A stretch of 64,000 bases of DNA from Charina bottae (lineage: Eukaryota > Chordata > Lepidosauria > Squamata > Charinaidae), in the NCBI GenBank assembly GCA_023362775.1, contig JALMGJ010000001.1, positions 59,923,501 to 59,987,500 of the forward strand, given 5' to 3'. Within the stretch, counting starts at the first letter, position 1, and each line of letters begins with the position of its first letter. Shown one piece after another: positions 54,275-64,000 of this stretch. Made by a program: the position numbers and the translations under genes. A model generated the notes under the pieces. The model searched no databases, had not been told where the DNA came from, and saw nothing but the letters and a program-made list of their open reading frames with translations.

Positions 54275-54540
54275 CAGGACTTTCCAAAGTTATCCCGCAG
54301 CGACACACCAACCGCCGTTGGTGTGTCACCGTGGGAAAACCCAGAAGTGCCGCCATCGCAGCAGCGTGCAAAAACGCGGAAGCGCTGCTGCCGCTTTCGG
54401 TTTTTGCATGCCACCGTTGGTGTGTCACCGCGGGAAAACCCGGAAGCGCTGATGATGATCAGCGCTTCCGGGTTGTGTGGCGACACACCAGACTGTGTGT
54501 GGCGACACACTTTTGTGTCGCGACAGTTTGGAAAGCTCTG
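54275..54540. mobile_element. hAT-type miniature element, copy 4 (subtype A)
   Basis: A 266-bp element with perfect 8-bp duplication GGTTAATA (54267-54274 and 54541-54548). Left end CAGGACTTTCCAAAG, right end CAGTTTGGAAAGCTCTG. The interior GACACACCAAC, CCGCGGGAAAACCCGGAAG and GTGTCGCGACA blocks match copy 1. A perfect inner palindrome CGCTGATGATGATCAGCG lies near 54449. Confidence 0.88.
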
Positions 54541-54805
54541 GGTTAATACAACAAAAGGCAGGGCATTCATGCACATCTTAGGTACTTATAACTAAGTAAG
54601 AATAAGAATAGAGCTCTCCAAAATTTCACCAAAATTCAGGGATTTTTACAAATGAATTACACTAAAATGTTTCCACCACATGAATCTAATTGTGTGGCCT
54701 TAAATGTCTATTGTCTTTTTTTTAATGAGGGCAAGAAATGAATAGAAAAGGATCTCCTTTGTTTGGTTGCTGTTTCGTAAAATAATGAATAGATCTTATT
54801 TTTGA

Positions 54806-54868
54806 AGAGAAGAGAAGAGAAGAGAAGAGAAGAGAAGAGAAGAGAAGAGAAGAGAAGAGAAGAGAAGA
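54806..54868. repeat. (AGAAG)n microsatellite
   Basis: About 12 AGAAG units, purine-only. Confidence 0.95.
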
Positions 54869-55558
54869 AGCAGTTTCAGAAAGTATCATAGTCATTTGGG
54901 AGGGCCCAAGCTGCAAGGTTTCCAGATTGCCCACTGTTCCAATATTCAGTGTATCACTGGCGACTATCAGCTGTATCATTCAGATAAGTTGAACTTGAAG
55001 AGAAGTGTGAAGAGCTGTGGGGAAGATGTTTTAGGAGCTTGGATGGGAATTATGTGGCCTAAATTTTAATCCAAAGCATAGGAAATTTGGTATTCCTCCT
55101 CAGAACAGTCATGTTGGAACAGGCCAAGGCCCATCTTAGTCTACCATTTTGTTTCTCAAAATAGCCAACCAGACATCTCTGGGATGTTCACAAACATGAG
55201 ACAGATATATCCCTCTCCTGCTGTTGTTCGCCTACAACGAGTACTTGGAAGCATATTGTCTCCAACATGAGATATAGTCTCCAACTATATGCTCACTTGA
55301 ATATTTTCCTTCAATACAAGCATTACAAGCTTCCAAACCTTACACACAAGCACAAGGAATTTCATCAGTCTCTTTAGGCAAGAATGTTGTTTCTACTGAT
55401 TACTATCCATTTCTGAAATGTGATCATCCTTTGATCAAGAAAGTCTGAAAGACCATCAAACTTGCAATCCATTACAACCTGCAATAATGTCATTGCTGGC
55501 TCAGCCGTAAAGGTAAGCTAAGAATTTCATCGCAAACATCTAAACTGCCTTTGATGTT
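54869..55558. other. Unassigned, no feature seen
   Basis: Unique-looking spacer. Nothing recognised. Confidence 0.45.
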
Positions 55559-57177
55559 CCTGTACTGATGTTTTGTTGTTGTTTGTTTATTCGTTCAGTC
55601 GCTTCCGACTCTTCGTCACTTCATGGACCAGCCCACGCCAGAGCTTCCTTTCAGCCGTCACCACCCCTAGCTCCCCCATGGTCGAGTCCGTCACCTCCAG
55701 AATATCATCCATCCATCTTGCCCTTGGTCGGCCCCTCTTCCTTTTGCCTTCCACTTTCCCTAGCATCAGCATCTTCTCCAGGGTATCCTGTCTTCTCATG
55801 TGGCCAAAGTACTTCAGTTTTGCTTTTAATATCATTCCCTCAAGTGAGCAGTCTGGCTGTATTTCATGGAGTATGGACTGGTTTGATCTTCTTGCAGTCC
55901 AAGGCACTCTCAGAATTTTCCTCCAATACCACAGTTCAAAAGCATCTATCTTCCTTCGCTCAGCCTTCCTTATGGTCCATCTCTCGCAGCCATAGGTTAC
56001 TACGGGGAATAACATTGCTTCAACTATGCAGACGTTTGTTGTCAGTTTGATGTCTCTGCTGTTAACTATTTTATCAAGATTTGTCATTGCTCTCCTCCCA
56101 AGAAGTAGACGTCTTCTGATTTCCTGGCTGCAGTCAGCGTCTGCAGTAATCTTTGCGCCTAGAAATACAAAGTCTGTCACTGCCTCCACTTTTTCTCCCT
56201 CTATTTGCCAGTTATCAATCAAGCTGGTTGCCATAATCTTGGTTTTTTTGAGGTTTAACTGCAACCCAGCTTTTGCACTTTCTTCTTTCACCTTCGTCAT
56301 AAGGCTCCTCAGCTCCTCCTCGCTTTCAGCCATCAAAGTGGTATCATCTGCATATCTGAGATTGTTAATGTTTCTCCCAGCGATTTTAACTCCAGCCTTG
56401 GATTCATCAAGCCCAGCACATCGCATGATGTGTTCTGCGTACAAGTTGAATAGGTAGGGTGAGAGTACACAACCCTGTCATACTCCTTTCCCAATCTTAA
56501 ACCAGTCCGTTGTTCCGTGGTCTGTTCTTACCGTTGCTACTTGGTCATTATACAGATTCCTCAGGAGGCAGAGAAGATGACTTGGTATCCCCATACCACC
56601 AAGAACTTGCCACAATTTGTTATGATCCACACAGTCAAAGGCTTTAGAATAGTCAATAAAACAGAAATAGATGTTTTTCTGAAACTCCCTGGCTTTCTCC
56701 ATTATCCAGCAGATATTGGCAATTTGGTCTCTAGTTCCTCTGCCTTTTCTAAACCCAGCTTGTTCAATAGTGGTGTGTTGATCTTTAGAACATCAAATTC
56801 GTCGTTCACTACCAGCACCGTCGGATGCTAGCCGTCCTTTTGGCTTTGAGCTAGCTGCATCATTACATCTGGGGCTAGTTGAACGTATCCTCTGTTCCTC
56901 CCCAGTAGCATTTTGACCATCTTCCGACCTGGGAGTCCCATCTTCCGATAGTATACTGACATATCTCTGGTTGTACTGATCCATTTAGTTTTCACGGCAA
57001 GAATACTGGGGTGGGTTGCCATTACCTTCCCCAGGGATCGTATTTGGTCTGACCTCTATGCCATGACCTTCCCGTCTTGGGTGTCTCTTCACGGTTTAGC
57101 TCATGGTGCTCATTGAGGTGCTCAAGCTCCAGCACCATGACAAGGTAACGATCTCCTTTGCTGGAGCCTATACTGAT
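55559..57177 (-). mobile_element. BovB (RTE) LINE, copy 3, internally deleted
   Basis: The insert 55570-57166 belongs to the copy-1 lineage. Flanks CCTGTACTGAT (55559-55569) and CCTATACTGAT (57167-57177) match at 10 of 11. The 5' leader and first about 60 codons (57166-56790) are joined directly to the reverse transcriptase at about 56770, deleting the entire endonuclease and the fingers (the piece equivalent to about 19377-21011 of copy 1). Both true ends are present. Confidence 0.9.
55587..56702 (-). pseudogene. BovB copy 3 reverse transcriptase, broken
   Basis: The frame 56702-56478 carries FIDYSKAFDCVDHNKLW and IGKGV. It is then lost at a substitution creating a stop (CTGTCATACT where copy 1 has CTGCCGTACT, so the RQGC arginine codon becomes TGA). 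The frame 56444-55587 continues with LRYADD (catalytic Asp pair kept) to the normal C-terminus KSRKRLNE. It lacks the endonuclease, so it could not act alone. Confidence 0.88.
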
Positions 57178-57393
57178 AGATGATAGAGTATCTGCAGTTC
57201 TTAAATCCACATATTTTATATCACCAAAAGCTCATTGCATTATGAGTTTTCTATTCTCTTCCCGTGCTTATTTTTAAGAACCTGTACTGATAGATGATAG
57301 ATTATCTGCAGTTCTTAAAAATAAGCATGGGAAGAGAACAGAAAACTCATAATGCAATGAGCTTTTGATGATATAAAATATGTGGATACTAGC
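57167..57393. repeat. Quasi-palindrome with repeated spacer
   Basis: A 39-bp unit starting CC(T)ATACTGATAGATGAT occurs at 57167 and again at 57281. Each is followed by a 75-bp arm, and the arms (57206-57280 and 57312-57386) are inverted copies with about three mismatches. The first unit starts exactly at the BovB copy-3 duplication. Confidence 0.9.
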
Positions 57394-59320
57394 AGAAGAA
57401 ATACTGCACTAGCTGGTGTTAAATATCAACTATCCTTTTATTCAAAGAACATTGTGTCTCCTGTGATGGGTCAGGCCTGTAAAACCAAAGACAGGAAATC
57501 AATAACTAGAACCAGATATAAAATAAAAAGTAGCATGCTTTTTCTGCTCCTCATCACTGGTGTGACTGTCTTTGTGTATGTACCTATTTTCCTTCTGCTG
57601 AATCCCTTATTTTCTCCTGGATCACCTTTCACCCACTAGAGTGTAAATACCAGATGGAATTTTATTATCCAGTTGTTAATAAGTTGCAAGTTTGTTAAAT
57701 AAGGCTTAATGAGTAGATTAATCAAATATATGTTTGGTTGATTAACATTGGGAAATGCTGAAAATCTTCTTAGAAATATCAAAGTTCCTTGGACTATAGT
57801 TTGAAAATAGATATTACTCAAGAGTCCATGCAATTCTGGTACAAAAAAAAGAAGAAGAAAAAACTACACAGTAGCTCGTTTTAACATGTTCACTGGAACA
57901 TATGAAAAAAGTCCTAGCCTAGCTATAGGATCTCTTTTTCTTCACATGTTAATACATGTAGATAGAGCTAGAGAGACAGCTCATCGCTGCATAGAAGATT
58001 TGATTGCTAAACAGGGATTTTTTTTCCTATTGGAATTTCAGCTACTGCATGAATTAACAGCATAGGCTGTTCCACTGGACAAATAGAAAGCTAATGTTTC
58101 CTGCAGTCACTTGCTTACGTTTTGCAAATGGGTATTGAGGCATCTATCATGGCTTCTTGTTTTTCCTTCTATCAATGGTATCTCCTATGCAAAGGTAATG
58201 GACCCTGGCCAAAATCTAAACATGCGGTATTATCTGTAACTTTACTATACTCATCATTAAGGCACTCTGCATATAGCCTGATAAGAATAATTACAAATCA
58301 CAATAATAGAAATCATTTACCTACATGTATGTTCCATTCTTCCCATTCTACAACTGGAATTTTCAAATTCTGTACCATCCTGAGCCTCATGATCTTCATG
58401 TTTGGGTCAAGAGTGGCGCATATCCCTGAGTCTAAAATTTGGACATCTGAGTAACACCTACAAAACAATTTATGGGTTCCATTTTTGAAAACTCTACAAA
58501 TTCTGATTCTTTTTCATGGGAAAACATATTCTGAAGACATTGGGAACTGATCAAGACAATATAGATGTCAACTTCCTTTCAAGAACAAATACATGCTTAG
58601 ATGACACCTGCACCTCCTTTGCATAAATAGGAGCTTCATAATTTCAAGTATATTGTTGACATTATTGGTTTAAAACAGACATTATGTTTGTGGCATCTGC
58701 TTTTTTTAATACTTTCCAATCCAATGGAATATTGGAAAGAAATTGCGTAAAGGGACTCAGGGCTATGTCTGTCTCTCCATCTATCAGCAGGATAACTCTC
58801 CAGAAATTGAACAGAATGGGACCAAATCTGGTGTGAGAGGAGAAGTCAGCAAAAGAAATATCAAGTTTGAAAAGGGTCATAATCTAGGCATGGGTCTACA
58901 AAGGGAAAAAAAACACATTTCCCAATTCATCTCTAGAAAAGAGGCAGCTGGGCAATGTCTCAGAATGTTGCCTACTGCTCCATTCTGAGCCTCTTTTTCT
59001 TCTTTCTCTGTCATTTCACCCAGAGCAGAGTATTTGCAGCTAAACCCATGCTTCCTAGTGCACACCTATACCCCTCCAAAAAACCCCACCACACAAAAAC
59101 AACATAAGGGGGAGCAGAAACATCCACAAACCAGGCCATCTATAGCAAGGATGATCAAGGGGTCAAGATGGCAGGCACAACTGTGCAGTTGAAGCCCTGC
59201 CCTTTTTTATGTGCATGCAACATTAATTCACTTATAAAAGAGCATTTCCTTTTGCATCATGCCTCCATCCCTGTATCTGGCTTTAGTAGATCCTCACAGA
59301 CACATGTACTGTATATAGAA
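57394..59320. other. Unassigned 1.9 kb, no feature seen
   Basis: AT-rich DNA. The 85-codon frame at 57382-57639 has a hydrophobic stretch (MLFLLLITGVTVFVYVPIFL) but starts inside the palindrome and has no recognised family; not kept as a gene. Confidence 0.4.
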
Positions 59321-59552
59321 TACGGGTAGTCCTTGTTTAGCAACTGCCTCATTTAGCAACCATTCACAGTTAAGATGGTGATGAAAAAGTAACTTTGCAA
59401 CAATCCTTGCATTTTCAACCTTCGCAGGTCTGTAAAGAAAAGGAAAGCTGAATTAAGATCATAAGTACAGTCGCGGTTTCACTTAGCAACCGCTTTGCTT
59501 AACAACCGAGTTGCTGGTCCCAACTGTGGTCACTAAACAAGGACTACCTGTA
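59321..59552. mobile_element. TA-flanked miniature inverted-repeat element
   Basis: A 228-bp element between TA dinucleotides (59321-59322 and 59551-59552). Ends C(G)GGTAGTCCTTGTTTAG and CTAAACAAGGACTACCTG are inverted repeats of about 18 bp with one mismatch. The interior has repeated TTAGCAAC/TTAACAACC motifs. TA flanks suggest a Tc1/mariner-type transposase, not encoded here. Confidence 0.72.
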
Positions 59553-59647
59553 TAGGCAACACATGCTATGCACACACACTGATTAATTCCTCAGAGAAAA
59601 GCATGTATGCACACACAGACACCACACATTATTTTGTTACATGGAAG

Positions 59648-59803
59648 AAAATATAGATGTATTGTCGAAGAGATTTTGCTTCTATCTGTGCTCCTGCCCT
59701 CTGAAGATGCTGGCCACAGATGCTGGCGAAACGTTAGGAACCACAACTTCCAGAACACGGCCACACAGCCCGGAAGACCCACAACAGCCATAAAATATAG
59801 ATG
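59648..59803 (+). mobile_element. PLE-3 end fragment with duplication
   Basis: The 132-bp insert 59660-59791 is flanked by a perfect 12-bp duplication AAAATATAGATG (59648-59659 and 59792-59803). It is a single, non-inverted copy of the PLE-3 terminal sequence: hammerhead-like motif CTGAAGA (59701-59707)...GAAA (59728-59731), CGTTAGGAAC, then CCCGGAAGACCCACAACAGC. Confidence 0.88.
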
Positions 59804-62087
59804 CCTCCTATTGCCACTGCTGTTAAAGGAGATGGAAATAGTTCACAAAGCCATATTCTGCATGTGTTTCCTACTTTGTTTTAATGCAATCTCAAGATCA
59901 ACCCACTATCAAAAGGATATATGTAAAATCTGAGTCCAAAACTATTTTGTGCACCAGAAGAGAACAGAGCTCAGTTTTAACACACCAAAAAATCCTCTCC
60001 TGATTGCCCCAAGTTTGCTAAATCTCAGCAGAGTAATTTGTCCTTGTGGGGGAGGGGGGGGGAGGGGGGAATACTTTGAGGGGCTATGAACAAACAAGAG
60101 TAAGAAACTTTTGATGATCTATTGCAAATCGCTCAATGATCTACAAGTAAATTAAGCTATGTATAACTTCCACGAACCCCTGATTTAAAGAACCAAATGC
60201 ACAGACATTTTTGGAAGTGTGAAAAGAAACCCAAACTGCCTTAAAATAATCAGATCCTTATCGTCCCAAGGCTGAGCTGTCTCAAGAGTACAATCAATAA
60301 AGTCGAGGTTGTGGCCACAACAGAATGATTAAAGCTCCGTCTGTTCTTTTTTTTATGTATGTCGCAATCTTGCCATTTTTGACCACATCCTGTGAACATC
60401 CCTGGAAAAGGATCTCAACGCCTTGTTTATCTGTTTTACTTTATAACAGTGGAGCAGTGAAGACACAGAGAGAAGCATTGTGTGGTTTCTGACCATCTTG
60501 CTTTCTTATCTGGGTCATGAACAGATGAATCAATTTCACTACTGATTTCTGGTTAAAATTCAGTGGCACAATATGGTCCTCCAGCATTAACACATTGTGA
60601 ATACTGACAGCAAAGGAAAACAGCCATTTTCCCTTCCAAAACATTTCCTCTTGAAACACTATAATATACTCTGTGGGCTCCAGCTGTTTCATAATGTGCA
60701 GCAAATTAAGTGAAAATGCTATTCAATGCAGGTTAGCTGTAAGATTACATTTTTAAAAAGCTATATGAATGGTATCCAGCCTCTTAATCAAATAATTTCC
60801 TAATCACTCACTGTAGCATCACAATCAATTCCTCTCCCATTCCACCCACATTTTGCCCTCCGTCTCTTCCTTGCCACTTTTGCTCAATGCTTTCCTCCAG
60901 AAAATGCATGGTGCAGCCCATTAAGGAATGCTTTAATTCAAGAAAAGCCGGCTGATCAAGAAAAATTAAGTTCCTAATAACAGCAAAATTGAAAGAAATT
61001 TGGATAAAATGACTCTCCGCATCACGGATTTTGTTTACTAGTGGGTAATTAATTCTCCACATATGCTAGGAACATCTGTTGCCATGACCTGCCATCCTAT
61101 CTGTGAAATGAGTGCTGTGCAGTTCCTCCGCAGGCCATTAGCAACCCTCAGATAGGAGGCTACTTCTTCTTGCCCCCAGTCTGGGCAATTTTTCCTTTTG
61201 CTCCACTATGTCACAACGCCAGATTGCCCTCGACTCCTTCCTTCTGTCTCCTCGTTCAAAAGCCTGTTAGGGAAAGGCTGGCTATGAAAAGAAGGACAGA
61301 AAAGAATGAGTTTAATTCTCAGGTAATGCCACTGCTTTTCTTTAGCTCCAGGTGGCTACCTGGGCATGCAGGAGCCCAAATTAATAGCATATTAACTGAA
61401 GGGGCCTGAATTATAAGATTTCTATGGATATAGCCAACATTTCCCATCATAAGGAGCCAAGAGAAGCTAAATGTTGATAACCTTCTACAGACCACTTTTG
61501 CTGGATAGAAAATACTTTGCTCCTTGTTTTTAGATTCAGAAACCAAACATCATTCTCAATTATATATGAATATGTATCCCCGTTTGCTACAATAATGGGA
61601 TGATGGGAGAAAGGGAGGGAGGGAAAGAGAAGGAGGGAAGAAGTAAGGCAAAGCAGGGAAAACATTTCACATACATTGAATCTCAATACTGAGAGTAGAT
61701 TACCAAAGGGTGAAGCTGAAGTTATCAGTCCATCTATCCACTGATGGAGCATCTATCAGCCAATTGGATTTTCCCCCTATTTGCAACGTTATTAGCACTA
61801 TTTGCAATATTTTTTCCAGAAACTGTACTGAAAGTTCTGGCAGCTCTATGGAACAAATTTGGGTCACTGCAGGTGCTAAAAAGTTCCTATGACAAAGTTT
61901 TTTTTTTAATTCAAATGCTGAATTAGAAATTTTGAATTCTGGATTTCAAATTGAATATGATATACAGTATTTACTTCCAAGTTTCAAATCTAAATATTTC
62001 AGACCTGCTAACATTTTTTGTTTGTTTCAATTTTGGTTGACTTCAAATATCTCATGAGCTGTCCACTGTTGAATGTTGTCAGATACA
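59804..62087. other. Unassigned 2.3 kb, no feature seen
   Basis: A G-rich run at 60049-60070. Otherwise mixed DNA with no recognised repeats or coding frames. Parts (about 60420-61150) have balanced composition and could be conserved non-coding DNA, which is untestable here. Confidence 0.4.
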
Positions 62088-64000
62088 TATATTTATTTAT
62101 TTATTTTATTATTTATTATTGAAATTTATCCCCGCCCATCTCCCGGAATAAGGGACTCTGGGCGGTTTACAGGATAAAATGGTTAAAAAACTATACATAA
62201 AAATTACAGACCATATAAAATAATTATAAATTATGAATCCAGATGTGTAAAATATTCGTTAAAGAAGGACAATAAAATCAAGGGATTAGCCATCTACATG
62301 ATGAACTATCCCTTCCTCCATCCCATGCCAGGCAGCAGAACCAGGTCTTCAGCTCTTTCCTAAAGGTCGGGAGGGAGGAGATCTGCCTTAACTCTGGGGG
62401 CAAGCTGTTCCATAGCGTGGGCGCTGTCACAGAGAAGGCCCGCCTCCTAGACCCCATCAGATGACATTCTCTAATTGATGGGGTACGTAGCAGGGCCTCT
62501 CTGGATGACCGGGTGGGGCAGGTCGATAACATGGGGATAAGACGGTCCCTCAGGTATTCTGATCCCATGCCATGTAGGGCTTTAAAGGTGATAACCAACA
62601 CCTTGAATTGTACCCGGAAGCAAACCGGCACCCAATGCAGCTCGTGGAGCAACGGTGTTACATGTGCAGATCTTGGAGCACCCAATACTGCCCACACGGC
62701 CGCATTTTGCACCAGCTGAAGCTTCCGGATAGTCTTCAAGGGTAGCCCCATGTAGAGCGCATTGCAATAATCTACATGGGAGATGACGAGAGCATGAGTG
62801 ACTGTACGGAGGGCATCACGTTCCAGGAATGGGCGTAACTGGCGCACCAACCGAAGTTGAGCAAAAGCCCTCCTAGCCACGACTGCCACCTGCTCTTCGA
62901 GCAGGAGTCATGAGTCTAGAAGAACCCCCAGATTACGCACCGGTTCTGAACGGGGCAGTGCTACCCCATCGAGAACCAAAGATGATAATTTCCCAGAAGA
63001 TGCTGAGCCATCAATCCACAGCCACTCGGTCTTACCAGGGTTCAACTGAAGCCTGTTGTTCCCCATCCAGGCCCTCACAGTCCCCAGGCACTGGGACAGG
63101 GTGGACACTGCATCACTTACTTCACCAGGGATGGAGATATACAATTGAGTATCATCCGCATACTGATGATACCTCATCCCATGGTGTCGGATGACCTCAC
63201 CCAGCGGTTTCATGTAGATGTTGAACAGGAGAGGAGAGAGAACCGAACCCTGTGGCACCCCACATGGGAGCGAACGCGGGCTGGATCTCTCCTCCCCTAT
63301 CACCACCGACTGGGAGCGGCCCCGGAGGAAGGAGGTGAATCAGTGCAAAACTACGCCGCCCACCCCCAACTCCCTAAGCCACCCCAAAAGGATACCATGG
63401 TTGATGGTATCGAAAGCTGCTGAGAGATCCAAGAGAGCCAGGATGGATGCACTACCACCATCCTGCTCCCGCCAGAGGTTGTCCGTAAGCGCGACCAATG
63501 CAGTCTCCGTCCCATATCCTGGCCTGAAACCTGACTGAAAAGGGTCAAGATAATCCGCTTCATCCAGGGTCCTTTGAAGTTGCAACGCCACCACTTTCTC
63601 AACCACTTTTCCCAAAAAGTGAAGGTGGGAGACTGGACGAAAGTTGTCCAGGATGGTAGGGTCCAGGGATGGCTTCTTGAGGAGGGGGTGCACCAGCGCC
63701 TCCTTAAAGGCAGTTGGAACCACCCCCTACAACAAGGATGTATTAATCATAGCCCGGACCCATCCACCTGTCACCTCCCCGGCCAATTTCACCAGCCAGG
63801 AAGGGCAGGGATCTAAATAGCATGTGGTGGGATTAACAATTCGAAGGATCCTGTCCACTTCCTCAGGTCCAACAGGATCAAATTGTTCCCAGATAATAGG
63901 ATAAGACCACTCTCACGGCATCTCCCCAGACTGCAATCCAGGCATGGAGTCCAACTTAGACTGAATCCAAGCGATTTTATCCTGCAGATGCTCAGAAAAT
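62088..64000 (-). mobile_element. L2 LINE, 3' half, continues past window
   Basis: Minus-strand L2: (TTTA)n tail at 62091-62130, CCGCCCATCTCCC, CTCTGGGCGGTTTACAGG, 3' UTR to about 62280, then ORF2 up to the window edge. It parallels the L2 at 11610-13036 closely, including the CACCTTGAATTG stretch, and shows the normal uninterrupted order that copy lacks. Its 5' part is outside the window. Confidence 0.9.
62278..63723 (-). pseudogene. L2 reverse transcriptase and C-terminus, three frames
   Basis: Frame 63723-63340: FKEALVHPLLKKPSLDPTIL, NFRPVSHL, DLSAAFDTINHG (motif A with catalytic Asp). Frame 63306-62908: CGVPQGSVLSPLLFNIYMKP and YHQYADDTQLYIS (catalytic pair). Frame 62889-62278: AQLRLVRQLRPFL, YCNALYMGLP, then the L2 C-terminus TLWNSLPPELRQISSLPTF and FCCLAWDGGR. 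Motifs are conserved but single lesions near 63330 and 62900 break the frame. Upstream, 63724-64000 continues the linker in decayed form. Confidence 0.87.

Noticed and set aside
57382..57639. 85-codon frame with a membrane-like stretch
   Set aside because: Starts within the quasi-palindrome and has no family resemblance or regulatory context.
1..64000. CRISPR arrays, operons, bacterial promoters
   Set aside because: The window is vertebrate nuclear DNA; tandem repeats seen are microsatellites or LINE monomers without spacer structure.

Overview
The window is gene-poor, repeat-dense vertebrate DNA, almost certainly from a squamate reptile (lizard or snake). The repeats point this way: BovB-type RTE LINEs, tRNA-derived SINEs whose 3' tail copies the BovB tail (Sauria type), CR1 and L2 LINEs with the reptile GGCGG...(TAAA)n tail, several Penelope-like elements (PLEs), hAT miniature elements and an old Ty3/gypsy element. 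I found no exon, tRNA, functional rRNA or other host gene I can defend. All long reading frames are transposon-encoded.

Layout. 1-1.2 kb: old CR1, then an L2 3' end carrying a hAT miniature element. 1.5-5.4 kb: SINE, L2 tail, hAT element, GGAA repeat, CR1 remnants. 7.9-10 kb: decayed LINE with a second LINE tail nested in it. 11.6-15.7 kb: long L2 with tandem 5' monomers and an inverted central block. 16.1-17.8 kb: CR1 with a nested hAT element. 18.2-21.4 kb: full-length BovB with an unbroken 1011-codon frame and 12-bp target-site duplication (TSD). 21.5-25 kb: SINEs and microsatellites. 27.9-31.6 kb: Ty3/gypsy remnant with integrase apparently upstream of reverse transcriptase, broken by an L2 and a SINE. 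32.4 kb: a 199-bp PLE end-dimer. 33-33.8 kb: two L2 ends and a 5S-rRNA-derived SINE. 35.9-40.4 kb: a deleted L1 immediately beside a second BovB (910-codon frame). 42.7 kb: another PLE end-dimer. 48.0-53.4 kb: a PLE containing a head-to-head dimer of a different PLE. 54.3 kb: hAT element. 55.6-57.4 kb: third BovB followed by a large quasi-palindrome. 59.3-59.8 kb: TA-flanked miniature element and PLE end. 62.1-64 kb: L2 running off the window.

The strongest signal is the PLE set. Three families share a CTGAAGA-N-stem-GAAA motif in their ends, resembling the minimal hammerhead ribozymes known from PLEs. They repeatedly appear as inverted end-to-end structures bounded by 12-14-bp TSDs, and one insertion is nested inside another with both TSDs still readable. 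A second theme is fold-back inverted duplication inside or beside LINEs (L2 at 13.8 kb, L1 at 37 kb, next to BovB at 57.2 kb). These elements share no pathway with host genes here. The dependencies visible are SINEs with a BovB-like tail, and miniature hAT elements that would need a transposase from elsewhere.
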